Assembly (NCBI GenBank): GCA_030141605.1
Contig: JAQGDQ010000126.1
Location: 550,001-570,327, forward strand
DNA length: 20,327 nucleotides
Direction: 5' to 3'
Origin: Tubiluchus corallicola
Taxonomy: Eukaryota > Priapulida > Priapulimorpha > Priapulimorphida > Tubiluchidae
The position numbers and the translations under genes were made by a program. This document shows, piece by piece, positions 8,301-15,276 of this stretch. The notes below the pieces were generated by a model. The model ran no database searches. It was not told the DNA's origin and saw only the letters and a list, made by a program, of their open reading frames with translations. Every line of letters begins with the position of its first letter. Position 1 is the first letter of the stretch.

Positions 8301-10369
8301 GCAATCGGACATATAAATTGATGGTACAAATCACTGCTTTGACATGCTTCTCTATCCCTGAAAGCTCCCGTTATACTTGCTTAACAGGGATTCAAGCAAC
8401 ATTGATAAGTCACACAGGAAGATATCCAGCATTACGCACCTAGGGAAATGCAATGTATGAGTAATATAAACAACTTCAAGACTGGTACCATGGACCACAC
8501 TCTGTTCGCAGATTGAGTAGTGCTAAACCAATGAACACCATTTAAGTATTAGACGATTTTTTTCAAGTCTAAGTGAGCCAGTGTTATCTCACAAAATAGC
8601 ACTGATCAAGTGTCAGGTAAACAAAACTTAGTGTTGAGAAACAAACCAATGGTCGCTGAATGATATGATAATGAATGTTAACTCAATGGTAATGACTGAC
8701 GTCGCACAATATATAACATCTACGAGAACCAATGAGACAAAGCTTTGCGGAATGAAGACCCTACATTTGCCTAAAATAAACTGTAAGAGTCAAATCTTTG
8801 TAATTTAACAGCATGTTAACTGTTAAATGGCATTCCTATAGATTTTAGAACCAGAAAACACCAGATTAACGCCACGTATTCCATTTCGATTAGATAAAAA
8901 CCTGTGCTAGGCCTGCACTAAAGCAGAAACTGACTATAACAAAAGATAAATTTTGCAATGGAATATTGCATATATTGACGAGTGAATCTTAAATCCAATA
9001 GTCATCAATCATTCAATGTAGCAGCAGCGCAAGTTTTCTAAAGAAAGCAATTACGCCAGTAAGTTTACTTTCTTTTTAGGTAATGAAGTAAGCATGCTTT
9101 CTGGTAATGTAGTATCTATATTTTCGGGTGCTCTGCTGACAATAATAACCAGTTTATGCTCAAGCAATGTTTTACTAACATCCACTTTGAGGAAATACGT
9201 GTGGGAGTCAACACGAGATATCGACAATCCTCTTACTCCTTGGGCAGAAATGTACGCAAGGTATGGAAATTTTTTAGTTAATTTGTCTCATTATTTGGTT
9301 CTTTCGTTCGTTTGATAGCAGGTCACTCTGTTGGTTGACAGGTTGGTCGATAAATCAAACGGTTACCTGTCTTCCATTTGTTGATTTTTATTAACTTTTT
9401 TGTTGTTGTTATTTGTCTTCTATCTTTATCCCGTATTTGTTAAGCTTTTTCACTTTTTTACCTATTCTTATTTTTCTTTTTTATTCCTTCTTTCCCATTT
9501 TTCTTTCTTTCTTTCTTTCACCCATCTTTCGTTCTTTCTTTCTGTCTTTTCGTTCTGTCTTTATTTATTTGTTTCCTCTTTTCTCTTTCTGCCTTTTATC
9601 ATCTTCTTTCATTCTTAATTATCTCCCTTCCCTTTATCATTCCTTCCTTATAAAAATCGGTCACCGATATTGTATCTAATTTACATCTCTTGCTCAATTC
9701 ATTCATAGCCAATTAATGAAGCCTGCTAACCGATAATTGGCTGTTGGTTGATTTCAAAATAGAAAGTTTCACGTGCTAATGATTAAGTCATATGCGACAA
9801 TTTTCTAATTCACAAGTCAATAAGATTCTTAACAAGGTTGTGTTTGTCCTTTTTTCAGAGATTTAAACCTCAAAGCAGCTAACCAGCTAGAGAACAAACC
9901 ATCTTTAGCTAAAGTTGAAAAGACGTTTCGCAATGTCAAATTAACTGCGATAATACTTGGATTCAGTTTTACACTCATTCTGACTGCAATCTGGCCCGCA
10001 AGTATGACAGCTGTTGGCGTAATGTCTGAGAGACAATTTTCACACTGGATCCACGTGGCCGAATCATGGGTGTTCATCGCAGGGATATTCATTATTATAG
10101 CTCCAGTTATTCATGAATATATCAGTATTCGCAAAGCAAAGATCGAGCAATCAAGAGCTGCAATGAAAAGGGACCTGGGTCTGGATTTGATTCAGGGAGC
10201 GAAATCTTCAAACGTATCTACTCTTCAGAAAAACAGAGTTACTCCGCTTCAGGGACGTTCTCCGACTGTAAGTCCTTTACCTTCAGTTTCAACACACAAG
10301 GACCCCGTTACGCAACAGACCCTCAAAATCACCGCAGACCCAGAAGAATCAAATCACGAAGGCAATTAA
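1038..10369 (+). CDS. DUR3: DUR3-like urea/proton symporter, five 3' exons (5' end missing)
   Basis: The exons 1038-1168, 4431-4593, 7384-7594, 9080-9260 and 9859-10369 total 1197 nt, giving 398 amino acids plus a TAA stop; splice phases agree at every junction. The segment LGWLYLFMGVLIGSAVVPL followed by STYPGG, a GN-V-SI-SG segment and TRDIDNPL matches the second half of DUR3 proteins, which are plasma-membrane transporters of the sodium:solute symporter superfamily that import urea with protons in plants and fungi. I count six hydrophobic segments, roughly at residues 78-97, 101-125, 133-155, 172-195, 254-278 and 291-314 of the visible part. The C-terminal ~70 residues are a Ser/Thr/Pro-rich, probably cytosolic tail. 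Family DUR3 proteins are around 700 residues, so about 300 N-terminal residues lie upstream. The urea substrate is inferred from family; related SSF transporters could carry other small solutes. Confidence 0.88.
1169..2039. other. Intron 1, left part: nothing recognised
   Basis: This AT-rich intronic DNA starts with the donor GTTAGT. A less AT-rich segment around 1620-1950 may be an old repeat, because its base composition differs from the surroundings, but neither strand gives a protein or repeat family that I can name. Confidence 0.5.
2040..2370 (+). mobile_element. Short degenerate non-LTR reverse-transcriptase remnant
   Basis: Translation around 2125-2215 gives QYSPVISTTPQGSVLGPILF, which matches the PQGSVLGPLLF motif (RT palm) of CR1/Jockey-type LINE reverse transcriptases. 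About 70 bases later, the frame at 2290-2365 gives EPYKAYVKALHEYCGLVWS, resembling the later YVRPHLEYC-VWSPH region of the same proteins. The two motifs are much closer than in an intact enzyme, and the catalytic YxDD motif between them is missing, so an internal deletion is likely. This is a dead fragment inside DUR3 intron 1, in the same orientation as the gene. Confidence 0.7.
2371..3804. other. Intron 1, middle part: only small repeats and hairpins
   Basis: Nothing coding is recognised. Small structures seen are an imperfect ~26-bp tandem duplication at 2844-2896, a perfect 20-bp A/T palindrome at 2930-2949, and a 7-bp-arm hairpin (GCTCATT..AATGAGC) at 3157-3176. The segment 3440-3730 is less AT-rich and open on both strands for up to 92 codons, but no family is recognised; it may be a fragment of an unidentified repeat. 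Confidence 0.45.
3805..4141. repeat. Diverged two-copy tandem repeat in intron 1
   Basis: Two units share two separate blocks in the same order. The first block (GAAAATGNTGTCGCTGCC-type, then ATCTTGAA) occurs near 3805-3840 and again near 3995-4036. The second block (AAGTTTCAYGRCGAYCCATT, then a TTTACATAGCCTTTAG-like end) occurs near 3954-3995 and 4097-4140. Unit 1 is about 190 bp and unit 2 about 146 bp, so one has lost or gained sequence between the blocks. The second unit runs directly into the AAC microsatellite, which suggests that the pair and the microsatellite belong to one repeat family. Confidence 0.6.
4153..4215. repeat. Compound trinucleotide microsatellite AAC7-AGC-GAC6-AAC7
   Basis: Seven AAC units, one AGC, six GAC units and seven more AAC units run without any break in the 3-bp register. 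The symmetrical layout suggests that a point change A to G inside an AAC array was itself expanded. It lies in intron 1. Confidence 0.95.
4431..4593 (+). CDS. DUR3: DUR3-like exon: end of Cys/His loop and one membrane segment
   Basis: The acceptor is atgtttatag at 4421-4430. The first base completes an AGG arginine codon with the AG left by the previous exon. The exon encodes an acidic linker, then YRCTQHGKF, which adds a Cys-x2-His pair to the upstream cysteine array. A basic stretch QRKKNW then leads into a hydrophobic segment WCLLWVILAIVPLTLILNA. That segment occupies the place of the DUR3 helix preceding the conserved LGW motif. The exon is taken to end after the AAG lysine codon at 4593, where GTTGAA is a weak but usable donor. 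The join is phase 0 and gives K|VSLGW, matching the family, which supports the weak site. Confidence 0.82.
4594..5225. other. Intron 2, left part, with a cluster of short palindromes
   Basis: No coding sequence is recognised. Between 4940 and 5126 there is a dense cluster of related short inverted repeats: TCCTCGAGGA (4940-4949), CCTCATGAGG (4987-4996), TTCCTCGTGGAA (5001-5012), TCCTCATGAGGA (5056-5067, a perfect 12-bp palindrome) and a TCCTCGCGGA site (5115-5124). The segment is less AT-rich than its surroundings and begins after GGCCATTTCACAGTGAGC, which looks like the start of a small inserted repeat, although no matching inverted end was found. Confidence 0.55.
5226..6330 (-). mobile_element. 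Degenerate LINE (non-LTR retrotransposon), 3' part with tail
   Basis: On the - strand, moving from 6330 downward, the translation shows RT motif A (VDASKASDRVNH, ~6280-6318), LIYW and SNGMRQGGILC (~6120-6190), NHLMYADD with the catalytic YADD at 6003-6014, and then KYFGHYLSDNLSDDTDI...RANCIIRRFG (~5720-5830) and KLRSAYNTAD (~5590-5630). These follow the order of a LINE reverse transcriptase. In-frame stops (two between 5880 and 5975, one near 5553) and frameshifts (for example between 6040 and 6020) show it is dead. The 3' end carries a sequence rc of TTTATTTCAGCTAAAAGCC and a GATT tandem tail at 5226-5241, typical of LINEs ending in short repeats. Its 5' part is missing or unrecognisable. 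It lies in DUR3 intron 2, antisense. Confidence 0.85.
5284..5319. repeat. (TA)18 microsatellite
   Basis: Thirty-six bases of uninterrupted TA repeat lie within the 3' untranslated part of the LINE remnant, flanked on both sides by near-mirror sequence (ATGTGATAAT on the left, AATCACAT on the right), so the whole block can fold into a hairpin. The length is likely to be variable in the population. Confidence 0.95.
6331..7383. other. Intron 2, right part: nothing recognised
   Basis: This is AT-rich intronic DNA ending in the pyrimidine tract and acceptor TTTCTTTGTAG used by the exon at 7384. The open frames here (up to 94 codons on the - strand at 6784-7068) carry no recognised motif. The upstream part of the LINE could extend past 6330, but I cannot follow it. 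Confidence 0.5.
7384..7594 (+). CDS. DUR3: DUR3-like exon: conserved core with two membrane segments
   Basis: The acceptor follows ttctttgtag and the donor is ACAG|GTACGT, close to consensus. The exon starts in phase 0 with VSLGWLYLFMGVLIGS, the most recognisable DUR3 block, and continues through a second hydrophobic segment (GMIVGGIGGCVLGF) to STYPGG and NTG. The exon's first bases are GTAAGC, so the junction reads AG|GTAAGC and resembles a donor directly abutting an acceptor. Because the encoded Val-Ser fits the family well, these bases are best read as coding. Confidence 0.92.
7595..9079. other. Intron 3: nothing coding recognised
   Basis: The intron begins GTACGT and ends TTTTTAG. Between 7760 and 7950 the DNA is less AT-rich and has several short inverted repeats, including GCGTTTC..GAAACGC at 7850-7864 and CCTCT..AGAGG at 7888-7903, and an open frame of 61 codons with no recognisable domain. 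The rest is AT-rich without features. Confidence 0.55.
9080..9260 (+). CDS. DUR3: DUR3-like exon: membrane segment and TRDIDNPL region
   Basis: The acceptor is ttctttttag at 9070-9079. The first two bases complete a glycine codon with the G left by the previous exon (NTG|NEVSMLSGN). It encodes a hydrophobic segment (GNVVSIFSGALLTIITSLC) and then a charged cytosolic stretch ending ESTRDIDNPLTPWAEMYA, which matches the TRxI motif found at this place in DUR3 proteins. The donor is GCAAG|GTATGG, leaving AG of a split arginine codon. Reading through the donor gives only a short hydrophobic extension to a stop, so splicing is the better model. Confidence 0.9.
9261..9858 (+). repeat. Intron 4 with a long pyrimidine-rich (CTTT-like) tract
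   Basis: The + strand from about 9391 to 9660 is almost entirely T and C, with local TTTC/CTTT tandem runs (best at 9503-9545) separated by variants such as ATTT and CCTT. It looks like a decayed tetranucleotide microsatellite. Two overlapping open frames inside it encode Phe/Leu/Ser-rich strings that only reflect the base composition. The tract stands 200-450 bases upstream of the terminal exon's acceptor and on the RNA strand is polypyrimidine. Confidence 0.8.
9859..10369 (+). CDS. DUR3: DUR3-like terminal exon
   Basis: The acceptor is gtcctttttttcag, ending at 9858; the first base completes the arginine codon, giving YAR|DLNLKAANQLE. It encodes a basic/polar linker, a hydrophobic segment (LTAIILGFSFTLILTAIWPA), the HWIHVAESW segment that corresponds to the last family helix, and a tail rich in Ser, Thr, Pro, Lys and Gln, ending at TAA 10367-10369. 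The tail has SPTVSPLPS, a stretch that could be phosphorylated by proline-directed kinases, though that is only a guess. A competing AG two bases downstream (9859-9860) would put the join out of frame, so the upstream acceptor is chosen. Confidence 0.9.
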
Positions 10370-11017
10370 CAATGAAAGTCACCTGAAATTAAGATGAAAA
10401 TTTTTCCTCAAATTAGATAAACCGTCTGCAGCATAATCTGAAATTTTTACTGCAGATAAATTGGTACAGCATTTACTGCATATATATTACCTGACCCGAA
10501 AGAAGGGACACAACTTTTGAACTCTTTAACTGCTTGTTGACTACTGTAAATACTATTATCGTTATCCAATTGTACTCAGTCTTTATTGTCAAAATACTTT
10601 TCAGTCTCACAGGCCAATGTAGCGTGCTTACAGCACACAAGGAGCATAGCTGATGCAACGTTTCTTTTAAGAATAACGGCTTATTCTATTATTAGTATAG
10701 CCCTGACGCTGACGTTCATAAAAACAAACATAATATTATTGTTTAGATATGCAGTAGTTTATTATTTAACCTAGTATTATTAATAAGACGCAATGATATA
10801 TGAATAGAGATATTGTTAAGCATCTTATACCAAGAAATGTACTGAGTTTACTTGTTTATGTACAAATCGTACTATGTCACCTTATGCAATTTATCCAGCA
10901 TAATGGGAAATGATTACTGATTTGATCCTGGAATTTTTCTTCCTCCTAAGACACCCACAGTTACTGCACTTCTAATCCTATTAATTGTTGGCCAATGCCA
11001 AATCTAAGCTAAAGTAT
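10370..11017. other. DUR3 3' flank up to the LTR element
   Basis: The 648 bases between the DUR3 stop and the edge of the 3' LTR should hold the 3' untranslated region. I see no AATAAA or ATTAAA hexamer on the + strand here, only weak variants such as AATAAG near 10780. The nearest AATAAA on the + strand is inside the antisense LTR at 11108-11113. No other gene is recognised; the 62-codon frame at 10586-10774 has no known motif. The five bases before the LTR (AGTAT) are one half of a possible target-site duplication. Confidence 0.55.
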
Positions 11018-11404
11018 TGGACTGCTCTCCACTTTTAGTGGAGGCAGAACGGATGGCACCGCGGCCTACACTGTGCGGCATGACTCCAAGACAAAAAAAC
11101 GAAAATGAATAAAATAAAAATGACGATTTATTATCAGAAAAAGAAAAGTTTCAAATGGCTTACCGAATGGAGACGTGCGAACAGAGCTGGGATGAGATGA
11201 AGCAACCACTGACCACTGACAAGGATCTACAGCAGACCTACCCTTTTTATAAGCTCAGGTGTGCACGTGACTAGTGGCTCCCACTAACACAAGGTCAGAA
11301 TAAGCGTCTATGTGCTAGTTAAAGCCACGTTCACACGCACACCTGATAAGTCTGCTGTATTCTCCTGCCAGTATTACACTATCTCATCACAGCCCTGCAG
11401 TACA
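11018..11404 (-). repeat. 3' LTR (387 bp)
   Basis: Its match to 19924-20327 is obvious from end to end. In the element's sense it begins TGTACTGCAGGG and ends CAGTCCA, with the TG...CA ends expected of LTRs. It contains a TATA-like TTATAAAAAGGG (11241-11252) and an AATAAA (11127-11132), both on the - strand. The half from 11207 to 11404 (U3) differs from the other LTR at only five positions in 198, with no gaps. The half from 11018 to 11206 (R-U5) has many more changes and lacks an ~18-bp stretch present in the other copy. Confidence 0.95.
11127..11132 (-). terminator. AATAAA polyadenylation signal in the 3' LTR
   Basis: The - strand reads AATAAA, and the same hexamer is present in the 5' LTR at 20031-20036. 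Its place downstream of the TATA-like box fits the end of R in an LTR. It should direct 3' end formation of the retrotransposon RNA near 11100-11115. Confidence 0.65.
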
Positions 11405-11420
11405 CTGTCCCCCTTCCTCC
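11405..11420 (-). promoter_or_regulatory. Polypurine tract (plus-strand primer)
   Basis: Directly before the 3' LTR the - strand reads GGAGGAAGGGGGACAG, with 15 of 16 bases purine, ending at the TG of the LTR. This is the expected RNase H-resistant primer for plus-strand DNA synthesis. Confidence 0.9.
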
Positions 11421-13197
11421 AGACAAAGAAGTCCCTTCTTTGAAGATCTAGTCTTCCATCGGGAGGGAGAAGAACAGCCACCCACACTGACCAGAAAGCA
11501 AGTTTGAGCACTGCTAATCAACAATACAAAAAGTGTTCCCTTTCATTAATCAAATAGAATCACAGAAATATTTTGCAAAGACTGGCAATTCTACAAAACA
11601 ACATGAGCTAGTGCATAACGCCTAAAGAATTACAAATTAAAAGATGAAAACAATGTCAGATTTCTTGTATGAATAAATTAAAGTTAAACATTACATTTCT
11701 AGTAACAACAATTTTTATATAACGGCGAGTCGACTTAAAAAAAACTTCCAACTAAATATGCCTATGTCTACGTAAGAATGCAAAAATGAACGAAATAAAT
11801 GTAATCAGATATCATCCGCTATCCGTAAATAAACGTAACGTAGCGTAAATAATCCGCACGATCTGCAATTCTTAATGATTCACCAGTACCAATTATGTCT
11901 CAATAAGCAAATGCAAGTAAGGTGTGAAGTGTGGACTAGCCCTTAGTCAAGCAACAACGCATCCGATACCACTTGTGTAACACCTGGGTTGGTAGAGCTT
12001 GCCTGGAAAAGATTAACGCTAGTACTCATGTCAAGCATACAGTTAGTTCAAGTGAATTTCCACTGTAGACCTAGCATAAGATTTATTGAGCTTAAGTATT
12101 GGCTCCTATGGCGAAAAACGTCGACTCTCCATAAATTTCCAAAATAGCTGTGCTGTACAACAGAAAAGAGGTAGTAAATCTGCTTACACCAACTATATTC
12201 ATAGCGGGAAACAAAAACAAAAAGTTATATGCCACTTTATCTTTAAATAAATCGACATCTTTGATAAGCAATAACAATGCTGACAACTTAACTTCTAAAA
12301 AAAAAATTTAACACCTTACCGTGTTCGATTAACTTACGCAACCGAGGGCTGGTCAGTGGTCAAAGTCGCTCTGTTCACATGGTAGCCAACGGACAAGGCT
12401 TTGTCGCGAAGCTAGAAATAGGACCTCGAAGAACGAAAGCAACAACAACAAAACGTCAATTATCGAAAAAGACTAATTAGAAATAGTCATCAACAGGAAT
12501 CGGTTGACTTAAAACAACGAAATCGAGAATTTCGATCACGACTATCTACTCGTACAACTTAGATGAAACACTCTAAACAAACAGTAATTGTTTAGCAAAA
12601 ATAAAATGTTTGTTCTGCCATTTATCTCTCGAGATTAATGCTAGAACAAATGACAATTTGCAATAACTATTTACAGAACAAATATTTTTTAAATTCCATT
12701 CAAGAAAAAAAAATTCAAAATTTAATTAAAGAATACACAATTGATTTCCAATACGGCCACTTGAAAACATAGAACAAAAACTAATATATTCGCCTCTCCT
12801 CCTCTCCTTAAAGAAGAGTGAAAATTCCATTTTTCACAAAATACGACAAAAATAATAATGACATGAGGTAATCAATATACAGCCAACGAAATGTGTTCAA
12901 TTCTTGGTTCCTCAGCTGCGAAAAAAAATAAAAATTTTAACATTTTTAAACATGCTCATTAAGTAAGTTTTATAATTCAGTTAAACAAGCATCTAGTCAC
13001 GTATTTTCGAATTTGACATGTGTAAGTAGTTACAACTCCATTCTTAAGTGTTAATTCGGATGTGTCACATAGAATAGTTGCTGGAATTACGAAAATGTTT
13101 CGCGTAAGTAATTCTATGAGTGCATCTAAACTCGAGCATTTTCCTGCTTGTAAAGTGAGAGATGGGAGGGTTAAGATGAGAGAACTCTTCTAGCATC
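11421..13197 (-). other. Noncoding 3' region of the retrotransposon
   Basis: Between the integrase stop and the polypurine tract lie 1.78 kb with no open frame longer than about 90 codons and no envelope-like features such as a long membrane glycoprotein frame. The DNA is very AT-rich compared with the coding part of the element. It may be a long 3' untranslated region, a decayed third gene, or inserted DNA. No internal repeat that I recognise marks a boundary. Confidence 0.6.
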
Positions 13198-15276
13198 TCA
13201 TTTCTCAAGTCTCGGATTACGTATTCGATGTGCAGTAGGGTCTTCATAGATGAAGTTTCCATAGTGGGTTGTAGGTTGTCTTGACCTGCGGGAGTAAGGT
13301 CGGGGAGGACTGGACGGCAACTGGACGTCAACGGCTGCATTGGCTTCCAAAAAGGTTAGTGGTGTGCTAGAATGGGTCTCGCTTGATACGAGAACAGGAT
13401 TAATAGAAGTTGGAGAGAGAACAGGATCCGGTAACGTAGGTTGTGAGGTTACATTATGATTGGATTGAAACGATTTGGGTTGTCTATCAACAGTTTTTCT
13501 ATTGTTTATTTCAAGATTACACTCAACATTGCTCCTAGAATGGTTCACCTTGGTAGACTGCTCGCCCGAAAGAGACGTGCGTACACTATCGCCGGCCTTT
13601 TCAGAGGAGTCCTCAGCAATTGCTGAACTGGAGCTACCAGGAAGCCATTCGTTAATGAGTTGTCGAGTTGATTCGTCCGAAATAAATTCAGCAGAGTCGG
13701 CCTTGTCAAGTAAATTAAGAGTGGTTGAGCCGGGAAAATCAACTCTTTTGGGAGCGGATGTTCGTGGTTTTGGTATAGGTGGAGAGAAGGTGGGCAATGA
13801 AAGCCGTACATCACCGTTGGATGAATTGTCATGGGGAAGAGAAAGTGGATCACGAATAGGAGTTAAGGCTGGCATGGAGGAATTAAGTAGTTCTGGAATT
13901 TGGGCTGGAAAACTCGATGCATTTTCATTGTGCTCATCATTATAATCAGCTATTCTGCATGGAGAATATGGAGGTGGCGGCAATCCGAAAGAATCGAGAG
14001 ATACAGAACGATCAACTGCTGTCAGCTGTGGCTCGAGTTCAATGTTCTGTTCAGTTTTAGATTTATCGATACCCGATGGATCGGCATTGGATTTATCGGC
14101 ACTAACTTCGAGATCAAGGCTATAAGTTACTGTAGCTTGGCTGTCAGATAATTCATTGAGTGAAGGCGTTTCACCAGGTGTCCAGGAGAATCCGGCGGCT
14201 GGCGTATAACGCCACAGACGATCTGCGTGAACAATTTTGCATCTTTGTCTTGGTCCCGGCAAACGTATACGATAGACAACATCTGAGAGGCGTGTGATGA
14301 TTTCATAAGGTCCCTGCCAATCAGACTGAAGCTTTGGACTGCGACCGATTTTACGCTGAGGGTTAAAAAACCAAACTTTTTCCCCAACAGAAAATTGAAC
14401 ATAACAAGAACGGACATTATAGCGTCTACGCATTGTTTCATGAGAAATGCGAAGGTTTTCTCTGATGAAATGGTGAACGTCATGTAGACGATTCTCAAGA
14501 TTTTTAACATACTGGACGACAGTACTTGTATCAATGTTTGAAGGTGGGCGTCCTGTTAATAGATCAAGAGGCAGCCTTAATTCTCTACCAAACATGGCTT
14601 GAGCAGGGGTGAATCCAGTTGAGTCATGTACAGCCGATCTGTATGAAAGCAAAAACAAAGGAATCTTTTCATCCCAATCACGCTGGTGGGCACTACTGAA
14701 TTGCGCAAGCTGTCGGGAAATGGTCCTTATAAAGCGCTCGCACATTCCATCGCTTTTTGGGTTAAGCGCAGTCGTTCGAGTTTTCTCAATACCCATAAGA
14801 TTACAGCATTGCTGAAAGATCTTACTTTCAAAATTTCGACCTTGGTCTGAATGAATTTCGTTTGGTAACCCAAATCGGCAAAAGAAATTGTTTACCAATA
14901 CTGTAGCTATAGTCTCGGCTTCTTGGTTCGGTAAGGGATAGCATTCTGGCCATTTTGTGAAATAATCCATTGCAACTAATATGTATTTGTTGTTAGAATT
15001 AGACAACGGGAAAGGACCTGCCACGTCAATGGCGATTCGTTCCATAGGCGCGCCCACACGGTATAGTTGTAAAGGTGCACGAGGTTTTCGCTGCGGCCCC
15101 TTTTTCTTGCAACAAATTTCGCAAGTTCGCGTCCATATTTCAACATCTTGTCGCATTCCCGGCCAAAAGAAGCGCTGCCGCAGTAAATCGAGAGTTTTGT
15201 TTTGTCCTGGCCTGCAGTTGGAGATGAATGCATTTCCGTTAAAACTTTTTCGCGAAAAGCGCGAGAGACTAACCAT
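13198..15276 (-). CDS. int: Integrase with GPY module and long Ser/Pro-rich tail
   Basis: Numbering from the ATG at 15276, which is only the first ATG after the frame break, the protein has the CEIC cysteine pair of the zinc finger (Cys52, Cys55), then the catalytic core with Asp84 (IAIDVAGPF), Asp144 (HSDQGRNF) and Glu180 (DGMCERF), with exactly 35 residues between the last two, the D,D(35)E pattern. The GPY module follows (WQGPYEI, residues 320-326). Integrase inserts the element DNA into chromosomes. Unlike typical Gypsy integrases, about 335 residues follow the GPY module; they are rich in Ser, Pro, Thr and Asp, have no chromodomain that I can see, and contain a PPPPY motif at 433-437. 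The frame is open to TGA 13198-13200. Confidence 0.92.
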   Translation of the reverse strand: MVSLSRFSRKSFNGNAFISNCRPGQNKTLDLLRQRFFWPGMRQDVEIWTRTCEICCKKKGPQRKPRAPLQLYRVGAPMERIAIDVAGPFPLSNSNNKYILVAMDYFTKWPECYPLPNQEAETIATVLVNNFFCRFGLPNEIHSDQGRNFESKIFQQCCNLMGIEKTRTTALNPKSDGMCERFIRTISRQLAQFSSAHQRDWDEKIPLFLLSYRSAVHDSTGFTPAQAMFGRELRLPLDLLTGRPPSNIDTSTVVQYVKNLENRLHDVHHFIRENLRISHETMRRRYNVRSCYVQFSVGEKVWFFNPQRKIGRSPKLQSDWQGPYEIITRLSDVVYRIRLPGPRQRCKIVHADRLWRYTPAAGFSWTPGETPSLNELSDSQATVTYSLDLEVSADKSNADPSGIDKSKTEQNIELEPQLTAVDRSVSLDSFGLPPPPYSPCRIADYNDEHNENASSFPAQIPELLNSSMPALTPIRDPLSLPHDNSSNGDVRLSLPTFSPPIPKPRTSAPKRVDFPGSTTLNLLDKADSAEFISDESTRQLINEWLPGSSSSAIAEDSSEKAGDSVRTSLSGEQSTKVNHSRSNVECNLEINNRKTVDRQPKSFQSNHNVTSQPTLPDPVLSPTSINPVLVSSETHSSTPLTFLEANAAVDVQLPSSPPRPYSRRSRQPTTHYGNFIYEDPTAHRIRNPRLEK

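Noticed and set aside
9400-9679. Overlapping open frames encoding hydrophobic Phe/Leu/Ser-rich peptides, as of a small membrane protein
   Set aside because: They lie wholly in the pyrimidine-rich tract of intron 4, two frames are open at once, and the composition alone explains the hydrophobic residues.
12353-12363. 11-base inverted match (GTCAGTGGTCA) to a stretch inside both LTRs
   Set aside because: Too short to mean much in 9 kb, and the flanking sequence does not extend the match.
11421-13197. Envelope gene of an errantivirus-like element
   Set aside because: No long frame, signal peptide or membrane anchor was found on the - strand here.
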